Below are positions 42,249-53,595 of a DNA stretch of 64,000 nucleotides, in pieces (within the stretch, counting starts at the first letter, position 1; each line of letters opens with the position of its first letter). Source of the stretch: Acrasis kona (lineage: Eukaryota; Heterolobosea; Eutetramitea; Acrasida; Acrasidae); NCBI GenBank assembly GCA_026419775.2, contig JAOPGA020000585.1, positions 28,023 through 92,022 on the forward strand, written 5' to 3'. The notes beneath the pieces are model-generated. The model was given only the letters and a program-made list of their open reading frames with translations, was not told the origin of the DNA and did not search any database. The position numbers were made by a program, and so were the translations under genes.

Positions 42249-43793
42249 TTATTCTCTTTTTAATAAAGTTATAGCAAAATCAATGTTCACATCAAGAGCC
42301 GCTTCCAGATTGACCTGACCAGGTTGTAACTTGACAACGAATTTGTACAAGAATTTTGTAAGGAACAATTTTTGTTCAATCAAACTAAAGTTATTTCCAA
42401 TACAAACCCTTGGACCGGCACTGAAGGCAATGTGTGCAAATCGATGTATTTTTTTTGCTTCCTCTCCCATCCATCTTTCTGGTCTAAATTGTTTCACATC
42501 AGGTCCATAATATACATCAGAATGTTGAACGCTGTAAATGCTAGGAGTCACCATCGTACCTTTCGGAATGTGATAGCCGCACAAAGTTACGTCCTGTGTT
42601 GTGATTCTTCCCGAAAGAGAAGCAGGTGGATGTAATCTCGTTGACTCTTTTATAAAAGCGTCCATGTATTCAAGTCTTTGCAGTAGATCAAGCGTCAAGT
42701 TCTTAATGTCTCCACTCGTAACATCAATTATTTCCTCGTATAGTTTTTGCTGTATTTCTGGATGTCTACCGACTCTGTATAACTCAAAAGCAAGAGTGTT
42801 TGCTGTCGTCTACATTCTTGTTAAAAATATTGTAAAGGTGTTTGGTACCTCATGACCAGCTAAGAAAAAGATGACTGCATTATCTCTTAAAGCCTTATCG
42901 CTAAGTTTGTATTCAGAATCTTCGTGTTGTGTTTTGATCATCAAATCCAACAGTGTTTCTTGATCGTTTACTCCATTCTTGTACTTGTGATGAGCTTTTT
43001 GTATCAATCCGTAGATAAAGTCGTCGAAGGTATTCAAATGTTTGTAAAACTCTTCGTTGAATTTGGTAGGAAGTTTTGTTAAGAAGGGAAGCACAATATA
43101 TAAGGGTCGGAATGCATTATGAAAGGTAAAATAATAGCTATCTATAACTGTGTTGAATTTGCTGTCTTGTGCTCCAAAGTCTTGTCCAAGCACCGTGGCA
43201 CCTAAAATGTCCACTGTCAGGTTTGTGAGATTCTTTGGAACATTTACTGGACCGCTTTGCTGCTCCGCGTTTCTGATAAACTTATCAATGTGCTCTTCAA
43301 ATGTAGGGTAGAATTTTGAAACATTGTAGAAAGCAGGATTGATTACATGTCTTTGCTTCTTCCAGTCATCACCGTCGATTACAACCAAATTGCTGGACCC
43401 TAGAAAATTGGAAAAGTCCCCAAAAATACTTTTAAAGAACGAAGGGTATTTTGGATAGTTGGTCGAGTGTAGCATCACTGTCTTGATGGCATCAGGATCC
43501 ACAACAACAACGTTGCCCGTCAATCCAAGATAGGAGTGGAATATACCATCTTCCTTTCCGAGCTTCTCATAAGATTCAAACTCGCTAAAAACAGGTGCTC
43601 TAATGTCTGAAAAGGACAACAGGTTGGCGAGTGCAGTGAGAATGTTCACAGTCCTTAGGGTGCTGTGCTTCGCTCTCTCATCCACCCTTTTAAACTTGTT
43701 TCTGACTTTGTGGTCTATCAAAATAGAGGACAAGTAAATAGCTAATGGTAGCAGACATATCAACACCAAGATAACAACCAATACGATCGTCAT
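42249..43793 (-). CDS. Cytochrome P450
   Basis: Two exons, 43793..42849 and 42809..42249, with a 39-nt intron falling in the I helix; 501 aa. N-terminal membrane anchor MTIVLVVILVLICLLPLAIY. I-helix oxygen motif AGHETT is rebuilt by splicing; ExxR is ESTR (K helix); FRPERW is the PERF element; the heme loop FSAGPRVCIGNNFSL supplies the thiolate Cys. Resembles CYP4/CYP46-like fatty acid or sterol hydroxylases in the heme loop, but subfamily is not certain. Microsomal, needing a P450 reductase. Confidence 0.94.
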
Positions 43794-44082
43794 ATGACAC
43801 TTTTTCTCTATTTTTTATTCACCGCAAAAATAACCGTGATTGGGTGACGACTATCTCACTTTCGCCATATAAATTTCAATCCGAAGTGAATCGTCGCGTA
43901 TTACCTAATACTTGCCTTACAATACTGTAATAGGAACCTCTGACTAGTTCGAGAAAAGTCAATAACAATAGGTATATTTAAGGCAAGTTGATGAAATAAA
44001 CCATCACCGAAAGGTCAGAAGTCATTGTCTGCACCGGAGTTGAGATATTAAAGAATCTCCTCTAACTTGAATTGTAATTGTT

Positions 44083-44322
44083 TTAATACATACTAAATTT
44101 TTTAACGAAAGTTTCAGGTGAACGAATGCCAATTAGAATTTTCATGTTTGTCCAGTTTTCAATTTGTTTGGTTGCACTTTGGAAGTGAATGTGCGACTCC
44201 TTGTTGTAACTTTCTTTAATATTTGTATTCCAATTTTCACATCCACTTGGCTTTTTCTTGGAGTAGTTATCTGGCACTCCATAGAAAAACTGCCTTTTGT
44301 GATTGCTAAGCTCGTTTGGCAT
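44083..44322 (-). CDS. Possible small gene, 77-79 aa
   Basis: ATG at 44322 opens 79 codons (MPNELSNHKRQFFYGVPDN... to KKFSMY). An alternative model starts at an ATG at about 44349 and removes a 31-nt GT..AG intron, giving MNAAQKRRQFFYGVPDNYSK with the same downstream frame. Both share the aromatic, basic sequence FFYGVPDNYSKKKPSGCENW. No family is recognised. It is divergent from the XLF gene. Confidence 0.38.
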   Translation of the reverse strand: MPNELSNHKRQFFYGVPDNYSKKKPSGCENWNTNIKESYNKESHIHFQSATKQIENWTNMKILIGIRSPETFVKKFSMY

Positions 44323-44402
44323 ACCTCCTTTTTTGCGCGGCGTTCATGAAGAACAATGCGTGCTACGACACTTTTTTGAGTTGGTTTGCCTTTTAGTTTA
44401 CA

Positions 44403-45636
44403 ATGGATGAGTCACACCTCTTGACCACCAGGTGGCATCGATTAAAGGTTGATACAGATGTTGAATACTTTATCAAGTTCGCAAACAATGACGATAGTTA
44501 TTTTATTCTAGTAACAGACCTCCTATCTGTTTGGGAGTCGAAAAGTGGCGAGGATCAGGTAAAGAAAGACATTGATGTATATTGCCCACAACTTTCAATG
44601 AATACACCGGATTTAATCAATCGCATTCGCTCGTATTTGATCAATGAAGATGAAGATGCAAACTGCAAATTGTCAATACATAAAGACGAATTAGAGGAAA
44701 TTATAATAGCAATAGATTCTTCACTATTACTACAAGCGCAAGTGTCCATTCCTTTTAAATGGAGGATTCTTTGTAGTCCTGCTGGTAGAACACAAAAAAC
44801 ACAGGGTAGTGGTACGGACCGGCCAAAGAAGCGCAGAAGGGGTGATCATGAAGCTATTCTAATTGAGGATGAAGAGTCTGACTTGGTTAATTCCATCCAC
44901 GAAGAGAAGATGGAGCAGGCGAAGTTGCTTAATAAACATGTTTATCGTCCTCTAATGGGGTACGTTGCAACAAACTTTTAGATTGTACTCACTTGACTAG
45001 ATTATTGTTCCAGACCAATGAAACTGTAGAAGACATTACACAAGTATGTATGAAAAAAGATCAAGAGATAGTCAAATTAAAAGAACAGCTTGGTTCTAGT
45101 CGTAAGTCTTCACATATTTATGATTATTAATTTCCACAGAAAACACGAACATGTTCAATGTTATGAGTTATAACACCAATTCACTCAAATCACAAAAAAC
45201 TCTGAAGTGTTTTTCACGAAGCAATCTATCTCTTGTAGATCCCCTTCATCCCACGTCATCGAACCATCTTCAAAAATTATACACTCACTTCATGTCACAT
45301 ACATTCGTTGAACCACAAATTCCACCTCCAACGCCAAGTATTTCTCAGGAACCACTCACTCCCTTTCCAAACGTTAGCTCAACTCCTCAACAAAATCACA
45401 ACTCACAAGATGTCCAAGATGATGTACCCGAGGGATTCGGTGGATTCGAAGAGGAAGCGCCGCCGTCTCACGAAGAGATTATTGTAGAGAGTCAGACACA
45501 AAGATCTTCCATGACCCAGGAAGATTTAGATAAAGAATTAACGAGAAGGAAAGAGTTAGAAGAACATTTAAAAGAGAAGGCACTCAAAGAGAAACAGAAT
45601 CAGAAGAAGAATAAAATAAAAAAGTTGTTTGTGTAA
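44403..45636 (+). CDS. NHEJ1: XLF/NHEJ1 non-homologous end-joining factor
   Basis: Three exons (44403..44959, 45001..45101, 45140..45636) with introns of 41 and 38 nt; 384 aa. The N-terminal head fits XLF (LLTTRWHRLKVDTDVEYFIK, YFILVTDLLSVWE, LLLQAQVSIPFKWRI), then HVYRPLMGLLFQTNE, which matches the human HLIRPLMG block at the start of the coiled-coil stalk. A basic nuclear-signal-like loop (RPKKRRRG) interrupts the head. The Pro/Gln/Ser-rich tail ends KKNKIKKLFV, equivalent in place and type to the human XLF Ku-binding motif (basic residues then LF at the extreme C terminus). It bridges DNA ends with XRCC4-Lig4. Confidence 0.88.
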
Positions 45637-45840
45637 TTAAGATGCATTTGATTTGTTTGTAAGCCAAAGATGTTGTTGTTAGTGTGAAGGAAATATAGTA
45701 AAGTAATAACAGAGTAGGTTGATTTTTAAGAACCTGCTGGCTATCGCGAAGAATAATTTACTTGTATGTCAGCTTTCCTCTGCGGCTTCGACTCGATCCC
45801 CCCAAAAGCCCAACCCAACAACCTTCTCTAAAAGATAATT

Positions 45841-45856
45841 TATATATATATATATA
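45841..45856. repeat. (TA)8 microsatellite
   Basis: A perfect TA run lies in the 3' region between the convergent XLF and zinc-protein genes. Confidence 0.9.
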
Positions 45857-45861
45857 CATGA

Positions 45862-46584
45862 TCAGTGAATGTAACTACCAGCATCAAATTCAAAGGGATC
45901 GTCCTTTAGAAAAAAAGAGTATTCTTCCACAGGCAGCAAGTCAGGAAAGGAAGACAGCAAACTGTCGTTCGTCAACATGTTGAAGGCATCCACATCGAAT
46001 ATTGCTTCGTGATTTCCGTCAACAGTGTCTTGATAGCCGGCTTGAATGGATTGATCAAACGGTAGGGCAGAGATGGTTGACTCCAGCTCTTCGGTTGCGG
46101 GACTGGCTACTATATTGAAACTGTCACTATCTTCATCACCAACCTCAGCTTTATGCCTTTTAGACTGTGATCTTGTTTGTATATTCCTCATCACCATATC
46201 AATGGATCCTTGTTCTATTATATCCTCCTCTTCGAAATCGTAATCAGCTTCTTCGCTTTCGTCCTCTTCGAAGTCTCTCTTCTTTTTGGATGTGTCTCGG
46301 CTGCCCTTGCTTTTGGAATTTCTCTTTGGCCTCCTCACCACTGGATTATAGATGCAGCCGTCCTCTGTTTCAAGACTACTTTTGCACTTTTTGGCATGCT
46401 TGGAGCCATTAGAATAAGCTACTTGTCCACATTGTTTACATCTAGCCACGGCTAGCTCCCCACAACAATTGCACGTATGAAAATATTTATATACTCCTGC
46501 ACCATAGTGTGTGTCGATGCCTCTCTTCAGAGCTCGAGGAGGGTCACTGCTGGGACAGAAAATCTTTATATTGTTCTTTGGCAT
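45862..46584 (-). CDS. Acidic protein with degenerate MYND/HIT-like zinc knuckle
   Basis: 240 aa, single exon. Residues about 36-70 have CNCCGELAVARCKQCG, then AYSNGSKHAKKC: two CxxC pairs and a His/Cys pair spaced like a MYND or HIT treble-clef finger, but the usual YCSxxC segment is replaced by YSNGS. Basic patches (RRPKRN, KKKRDF) suggest nuclear import. The rest is acidic and ends DDPFEFDAGSYIH, resembling a transactivation-type tail. A transcription or chromatin regulator is possible; no orthologue is recognised. Confidence 0.6.
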   Translation of the reverse strand: MPKNNIKIFCPSSDPPRALKRGIDTHYGAGVYKYFHTCNCCGELAVARCKQCGQVAYSNGSKHAKKCKSSLETEDGCIYNPVVRRPKRNSKSKGSRDTSKKKRDFEEDESEEADYDFEEEDIIEQGSIDMVMRNIQTRSQSKRHKAEVGDEDSDSFNIVASPATEELESTISALPFDQSIQAGYQDTVDGNHEAIFDVDAFNMLTNDSLLSSFPDLLPVEEYSFFLKDDPFEFDAGSYIH

Positions 46585-47311
46585 TGTGCACTTGTTAAAT
46601 TATGAAATGACTGAAGTCAATTAATTGATTTGATAAATAAATATAATAGGCTTGAAATCAAAAACGTCTTTGTAATGCCTCAAAATACTTAAGTATTATA
46701 TTCTATGCTGATGTCATCATATGATATGCCAATAGATCTATCTGCATTTATGCGCTATCAGAGTTGCAAACTAAATACATGCACACGATCTATGTAAAAG
46801 TTTTGCCACTTGAAAAGCTCAATGAACCGTCACACAACCAATCCATGGTTGATTGTTTTTGTAACCATGGTCTTATATCTCGGACCGAATCTCGAACTGG
46901 ATATATATTCGGATATAAGTACTCTAAACAGAAATGTGATTTTTGAGAGATCGTCCTCCCTTTGTAGTAAAACTTAAATAATGTACTCTTCATTATGTAG
47001 ATAATAAACAAGTACATTTTTGATTAATGTTGTATGAGGGATAAGAGTTTTTGATACTTCTGAAATCATTTTACTAGTTCTGACGTATGAAATTTATTTT
47101 TTTTGCTGATAATGTTGACTATGTTATGGACTGGAATATGTAGAATTGTAGACTCCATAATAGTTATATCGAGATATATTATATTTCGCGAGAGTTTTAT
47201 CGCTAGCTGATTGTTAACTGTCTACTCTTGCCGACTGTAGAAAAATGGACTGTAATTTGTTCATTCATGTCAACCTATTTTTTGAATTAAATTTGGCGCG
47301 AAACTTACCCG
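46585..47311. other. Divergent intergenic region with E2F-like site
   Basis: 727 bp with no convincing gene; a plus ORF of about 55 codons from 46780 is Cys-containing but unsupported. An inverted repeat CCATGGTT/AACCATGG lies near 46844-46873. A perfect E2F-consensus word TTTGGCGCGAAA is at 47292-47303, eight nt before the next ATG. Confidence 0.45.
47292..47303 (+). promoter_or_regulatory. E2F/DP consensus site
   Basis: TTTGGCGCGAAA matches the palindromic E2F consensus TTTSSCGCGAAA-type site exactly, and sits directly before the ATG of the giant coiled-coil gene. Cell-cycle control is inferred; E2F/DP is conserved in most eukaryotic groups. Confidence 0.45.
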
Positions 47312-50300
47312 ATGTCGAAGACTTCGTCTCCTCGTGAAAATGAAGAATGGAAAGATCTAGACGATGAAGATCTAATCGGAGATAACATTTTGGCCGGAAT
47401 CAATCTTATAGTTGGAGACGATGATGACGACGCTTTTCTATTTTCTTCAAAGGATGCCGAATCAACCCCAAATTTTTTACCAAGTAGCATAACAAGTAAA
47501 CAGAAAACTAGTGCAGTTGCAGAAAGCATAAAAAAGACCACGTCACCTCCTAATGTGGTGAAGAAAATAAACGTTTCACCCCCTAGGATTCTTAACAGTA
47601 GACCAAAACCAAAACGTGAGATTATAGGATTATCAAACAAATTCATTCATTTAAAACAGTCAAGATCGAGGATAAAAAACAACTTGTTCCAAGCGCTACA
47701 AAAAAAGCGTATGATGAAGATATGGTTAAAGTTAGTATTTGTTTTGAATTTGATTAAAAGCGTTATAGACCTACATGATGAGAAAGAAACAAGAAGAACA
47801 CAAAAAACGTTTAGAAGAGAAGAAACAAAACGAAGAAAAGGAGATGCGTAAACTCGAAATGTTAAAGTCGCTTGATGAAAGGATGAGAAAGCAGATCAAA
47901 GTAAAGCCAGTGGTCACAACCGTGTCGGCAGCTACCAATAAAAAAAGACCCTCTTCCGCCATCGACATTAACAAGAAACCAAAAAAGAAGTTAGTAAAGG
48001 CCGAATCTGCTAGTGAGCTAGTGTCAAAGAAGCAGCTAAAACCAACCATATCTTCAGCTACAAAACCTAAAACAACTCGAATCAAGTCTTCGTCAGACAT
48101 TTTGGCAGACAAAAAGCCGAAAAAGATACCAACAACCGTCGAAAAGAAGAAGAGACCAAGCACAGCTCAACCAACAAGAACAATCATCGGACATATTTTT
48201 GAAAGGGATGAAGAAGATGAGCAAGATGACATTATGGATTTGGAAAAAGAAATCGAAACGGTAGTAAACGATCGTAGCGTACGAACAAATCACCAATATA
48301 CAATGATACAGTCGCTTCAAGAAAAAGTCGATAGTATTGGTAAAAAATGCACTAGTCTTATCGAAGATGGAAGACAAGTACTGAGCAATTCAAAATCTCA
48401 AGATAATGCTATCAACCAGCATCTTGAGCAAAATGAACCAAAGGTTATTTCTTCGGCTATCACCATACCTAGCTCTCATTCCTCATCTCCTCAGCATAGC
48501 TCCAAACCTAAGCATGCTTCAAGTTCCTCTTCAACTTTTAGTAATAAACAATTTGACGTGCCGAAACTCCAACCCAGTTTAACATCCTCACCCGTAGTGA
48601 TACATACAGAAACGATTGAGGGAATGAAAGAGAAGATCAAAAGTAGAAGAAACGAAAGAATGAGAAATGGAACTACAGTGGCGCCAATAAGAATGCTCGA
48701 TGACTTGCCAGCAAAACAAACAAAGAGGTTCGTGGTTGATTCTAGTCTAGAAAGCGCGGTCAGTTTACAACAAACAAATACTGTTGATGTAGAAGTTGTT
48801 CCTGCTGACCGAACCAAAATAGTAGAGGAAAATGTTGGTGTAAAGAACCTGCGGTCACCAACAAATTCTGATAGACCTGAATACGTTAATGTTCCTAAAA
48901 TTACTTTTGCAGAAAAGGATGTAATCATCAATAACTCACAAAACTCTACAAGCATATCGTTAGATAATGTGGTGATTAGTCAAGAATACATAAACTACAA
49001 ACCAGAATCACCTAGGTCAGCCTACCAGAGACCTACTCAGAGTCCAAGGTATTACATCAACCAAAGCACCGTTGTGCCTTTTGGAAATGCAGTTGGAACA
49101 ACATCTCCAAGAGCAAGTTTTGCCCCAAGAGAACTTTATTCGCCCAGAGAACATTCGCCACATTCCCAAAATTTAATTGAAGCCTCTTTAGGACGTCAAA
49201 TTGAAAAGATTAGAAAAAAGGAATCAGTAACTCCACCCATTCAATTATCACCATCCAATGTAAATATCAAAGTAGATGGACTCATACAGAAACCAACAGT
49301 GGTCGACAGCATTGACAACCTATCAGACATTAGCAGTCAATCAAGCACCACCATCGAAGAAAGAAGCAAAAGGATTGATAACCTACGAAAAGAATTGAAA
49401 CGTCTAGTCAAAAAGAAGGAAAATTACCAACTCAAGATGAAACAAAAAAGAGAAGAGTTGGAAATCAAGAAACAAATTGAAAAAACCAAACATGACATTC
49501 AAACCATCAAATTCAATTTTGAATCCAATCACATTCGTTCATCAACCGACACCACAAGTAGTAAACTAAGCATGGATGAAGAGCTATCATTCGTTAGCGA
49601 CCATACTTCTCCTCAAATATCTCCCTCTCTTTTTTTACAAAAGAAAAAGAAATCCAGTCAACCATTACCTCCACCCCCACCAAGCGAAGATGATTTTGCA
49701 CAAGACATGATTGACTTGGACAAACAATCTCAAAAAGATGAAAAAAAGGAAGTATGGGCTCATGTTAAAAGCTCGGACTCACCAACAATCAAAGCAGCCC
49801 ATGAATTCATCGAAAAACATTCTCAACAACAATCAACATCCTCTACAACAACTTCGATGAATTACATCAATCAACACATGATCGACAATGCCCTCGAATC
49901 AAATCGACCCCCACAAATCAAATCACCATCGCCCATTCACACGTTCGAAAACATCAAATCGACATCCATTCAAACATCACCCATGCATCAACATCAATTC
50001 AATCAAGAATTGGAACAATTAAATCAACTAAGAATCAAACACGAACAAGAACACTTACAAAAACAATTACAATTACAACAAGAACGTGAATTCCTAGAAT
50101 CAGAAAAACTAAAATTAAAAAATCTCCTCCATTCCACATCCGATCAATCCATCCAATTACAAATCCAAACGACCAATCAAATCAAATTAGAATTACAACA
50201 AGAATACGAAAAGAGATTACAAAAAGAATTGGAATGCAAAAAAATCAATTCCCTGTTACAACAAGAATCGACAAAGATCACAAAACTACATTCCGAATTC

Positions 50301-53150
50301 GAATCGTTCAAATCAAGCGAATTCGATCGAATGGAATCGCTCAAAAAAGAATACCTCCAAAAAGAAGAATCCATCAAGAACGAATACAACGATCAATTAC
50401 GATTCCATCAATCTCAATTATCTAATTTTCGAAACGATTCGCTCCAACAACAATCGCGCTTACAATCCGAACTAGATTCGTTAAAACAAGAAATGAAACG
50501 ATCCGATCAATCAGATTCCAATCTACAATTACAATATAAAAAATTAGAAAGAGATTTGGAAATTCAAAAACAAGATGCCAAACAAGAATCGAACGCTCTA
50601 CAAGAATTATTGAAATCAAAAGAAGAGTTGTTACAAAAGGAACGTAATCATCACCTGCACGAACAATTCGTGCTCAAACAAGAATTACAAAAGGAATCCA
50701 CGCAATTGATCGACCGATTCGAATCCAATTTCCAATCCAAAAAACAAGAATTGGAACGTTCGATTCGCATTCAAAAAGAATCGTATTTGAGCGAATTGAA
50801 TCAATTACAAGATTTGAAATTTAATTTGGAATCCAAATTAAATCACAGCTTGATCCAAATCAAATCCATGGATTTGGATCTGAAGAATAAACAATCGGAA
50901 CAATTACATTTGAAGAGCGATTTGATTTTTCAAAATGTGAACGATCAATTGCTACTCGAATTGGAAATGGAGTATTCTCTAATCATGTTCAAGAAGAAAC
51001 AACTCAACATCGAACATGATCAAACACTAAAGAGAAGAAAAGAAGAATTGTTGAGGATCAAATTGCAAGATGAGGAACGCGATCGTCAACAAGAACGAAG
51101 GAAGAGAGAGTTGGAAATGGAAGAGGAACAACGTCGATTCGAAGTATTGAAGCAACAAGAAGAAGATGAAGAAAGAAGGGAACGCATTTTGTTATTGGAG
51201 CAACAAGAAGAAAAAGAAAGACGAGAAGAACGAAAGAGAGAAGAAGAAGAAAGAGAAGGTCGTATATTGGTGTTGAAACAAGAGGAAGAGAGAATCATGT
51301 TGCTTAAACAACAACAAGAAGAGGAACAAGAGCGTATTCTCGAAAGAAGACAAAAGGAAGAGGAGGAACGTCGTCGTTTGTTATTGAAGCAGCAACAAGA
51401 AGAAGAAGAAGAGAGAGAACGTGTTCGTCAACAAAAGATGAAGGAGGAACAAGAACAACGTCGTCTTTTGTTACAAAAGCAACAAGAAGAAGAACGTATT
51501 CGTCAAGAACAAAAGAAGAGAGAGGAAGAACGTCGTATTTTGTTACAAAAGCAAAAAGAAGAAGAAGAAGAGGAACAAGAACGTATTCGTCAAGAACAAA
51601 AGAAGAAGGAAGAAGAACAACGTCGTCTTTTGTTACAAAAACAAAAAGAAGAAGAAGAAGAACGTCTTGTACTATTAAAACAACAACAAGAAGAAGAAGA
51701 GGAACGTGAACTAGAAGAAGAACGTATTCGTCAAGAACAAAAGAAGAAGGAAGAAGAGGAACATCGTCGTCTCCTACTACTAAAACAACAACAAGAAGAA
51801 GAAGAGGAACGTGAACTAGAAGAAGAACGTATTCGTCAAGAAGAAAAGAAGGCAGAGGAGGAACAACGTCGTCTTTTGTTACAAAAGCAAAAACAACAAG
51901 AACAAGAAGAAGAACGTATTCGTCAAGAACAAAAGAAGAAGGAAGAAGAACAACGTCGTCTTTTGTTACAAAAGCAAAAAGAAGAAGAAGAAGAACGTGA
52001 ACTAGAAGAAGAACGTATTCGTCAAGAACAAAAGAAGAAGGAAGAAGAGGAACACCGTCGTCTCCTACTACTAAAGCAACAACAACAAGAAGAAGAGGAA
52101 CGTGAACAAGAGCGTATTCTTCAACAAGAAGAACAAAATCGTCTCCTACTACTAAAACAACAACAAGAGGAACGTGAACAAGAAGAAGAACGCATTCGTC
52201 AACAACAAAAGAAGGAACGCGAGCAACAAGAAGAACAAAATCGATTGCTACTCAAACGACAACAACTAGAAAAAGAAGAACAAGAACGTATTCTTCAACA
52301 ACAAGAAGAAGAAAAACTAAAAATTGAAAATGTAATTGATCACATTTATGATCATCTAGTGTCCAACACACTCGAAGAAATTGGCGAACTCATGTACTTT
52401 AAATCCATACGCGATCACGAAGATCATCATCATCTCATCAATCACGATTCATCAAATTTCGATCGTGACCATTTCCAAATTGATGAACAACAACAATCAT
52501 CGGATGATGACGACAATGATGAATTTGATCCACCAATTGTGAATCACATTGATGATGATTTGTTCCAACCGAATACGAGTTTAGGTGATTTACCAGAAAT
52601 CAAACCTGGTAAAAAAAAGAATAACCTGACCTCTGCTGCCCTCCAAATGAACAAATCTTACATTCTTGAATTTATACAAAATTATCTTGATGGAGAATCA
52701 TTTAATCATGTTCGTCGACTCGAATCGAATCCAAATCAAAACACAATTGATCAATTGTTGTGTGATGTGATTGATAATTACATTAGTGATTATCATGAGA
52801 TTATAAAAAATAAAGAATTGAATCAAAGATTGCATGGACATGTGTTCATGAAGAAGAATGTGAAAAAATCAAATCTTGATTTGAAACAGTTCGTCACCGA
52901 TAGGGTCATGAATTGCTTTGAATGTTCGTTGACGCCTGATTTTTTGGATTTTGCATTAATGGAGATGAACAATTCCGAACAGATTGAACCCAATGCATTA
53001 TTGAATCCAAACGAAGAGGGAACGAGTTGGAACTCGATGCAATATGAACAAGATAGGATCATGTTGAATACTGCAGATGACATTTTTGATGATTTGTTGT
53101 TGGATGTGGTTGAGGAGTTGAATAGGATTGAAAAGATGAGATCAAGGTAG
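47312..53150 (+). CDS. Giant coiled-coil protein with Glu/Gln/Arg repeat, centrosomal type
   Basis: Three exons (47312..47615, 47660..47730, 47769..53150) with introns of 44 and 38 nt; 1,918 aa. The N terminus is acidic (WKDLDDEDLIGDNILAGINL) then Lys/Pro/Ser-rich. Residues about 670-700 include a Pro run (PLPPPPPS). From about 780 to 1650 it is nearly continuous coiled coil, ending in the imperfect repeat of E/Q/R/L (51065-52325). The C-terminal 270 residues regain normal composition: HIYDHLVSNTLEEIGELMYF, SYILEFIQNYLDGESF, DDIFDDLLLDVVEELNRIE. This layout recalls CEP350/CAP350-like centrosome scaffolds, but no CAP-Gly is present. Orthology unproven. Confidence 0.75.
51065..52325 (+). repeat. 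Imperfect intragenic tandem repeat (E/Q/R/L coiled coil)
   Basis: The word CGTATTCGTCAAGAA recurs at about 51493, 51583, 51726, 51830, 51917 and 52014, with linking words such as CGTCGTCTTTTGTTACAAAA, giving unit lengths near 90-140 bp. The encoded unit is like ERIRQEQKKKEEEQRRLLLQ. The DNA similarity implies recent expansion by unequal exchange within the reading frame, all in multiples of three. Confidence 0.85.
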
Positions 53151-53181
53151 AAAATGTATCATTAATAAATTTATATTTTTT

Positions 53182-53463
53182 TTATTTTTCATTTTCCAAG
53201 TCTCTTTCGAATCTTTGAGGTGTTTGTTGAGCATCCTTGCTTGGGTCGTGTAGTCTTGTGGTCATTTTGTTTGCTTGACGGTGTTGGAGCACTTCGTCTT
53301 GTCCTTTTTGTGCTTGTTTGGCGTCAGCTTGGCTGGCTCTTGCTAGACCATATCCTTCTTCGCTACTTTGGGTTTTGGAGGAAGAGTCCGAAGCGAGGAG
53401 GACGGTACGGGCTGAGAAGTATCTGATTTGTTTGAGGGATGATGTTGAGATTTGTCTGAGCAT
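53182..53463 (-). CDS. Small mitochondrial protein, 93 aa
   Basis: Single exon. The N terminus MLRQISTSSLKQIRYFSART is a classical presequence with an RYFSA-type cleavage context. The mature part is polar, Gln/Ala/Lys rich (RASQADAKQAQKGQDEVLQH) and ends in RFERDLENEK. The ending with Arg/Phe and acidic residues recalls small assembly or ATPase-inhibitor-like proteins, but no family is assigned. Divergent from Erv1 over 132 bp; stop 31 nt from the giant coiled-coil stop. Confidence 0.6.
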   Translation of the reverse strand: MLRQISTSSLKQIRYFSARTVLLASDSSSKTQSSEEGYGLARASQADAKQAQKGQDEVLQHRQANKMTTRLHDPSKDAQQTPQRFERDLENEK

Positions 53464-53595
53464 ATTTTTTATGTTCTATATTTAATTTTGTGGTTGAGCG
53501 ATAGATTTTAAATTACCCTGATTTATTTATAATGTTGTAATTTTGGTCAATTTGGAATACGAAAATTTGAATCTGAATTTCAACATTTGCGAGTA

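Noticed and set aside
47312-47851. Separate 179-aa protein at the start of the giant coiled-coil gene
   Set aside because: Two mini-introns (47616..47659 and 47731..47768) join this frame to the long one in phase; the continued frame is read-through of the introns.
51065-52325. CRISPR-like or satellite array
   Set aside because: Units vary in length, have no spacer pattern and stay in frame inside a coiled-coil gene.
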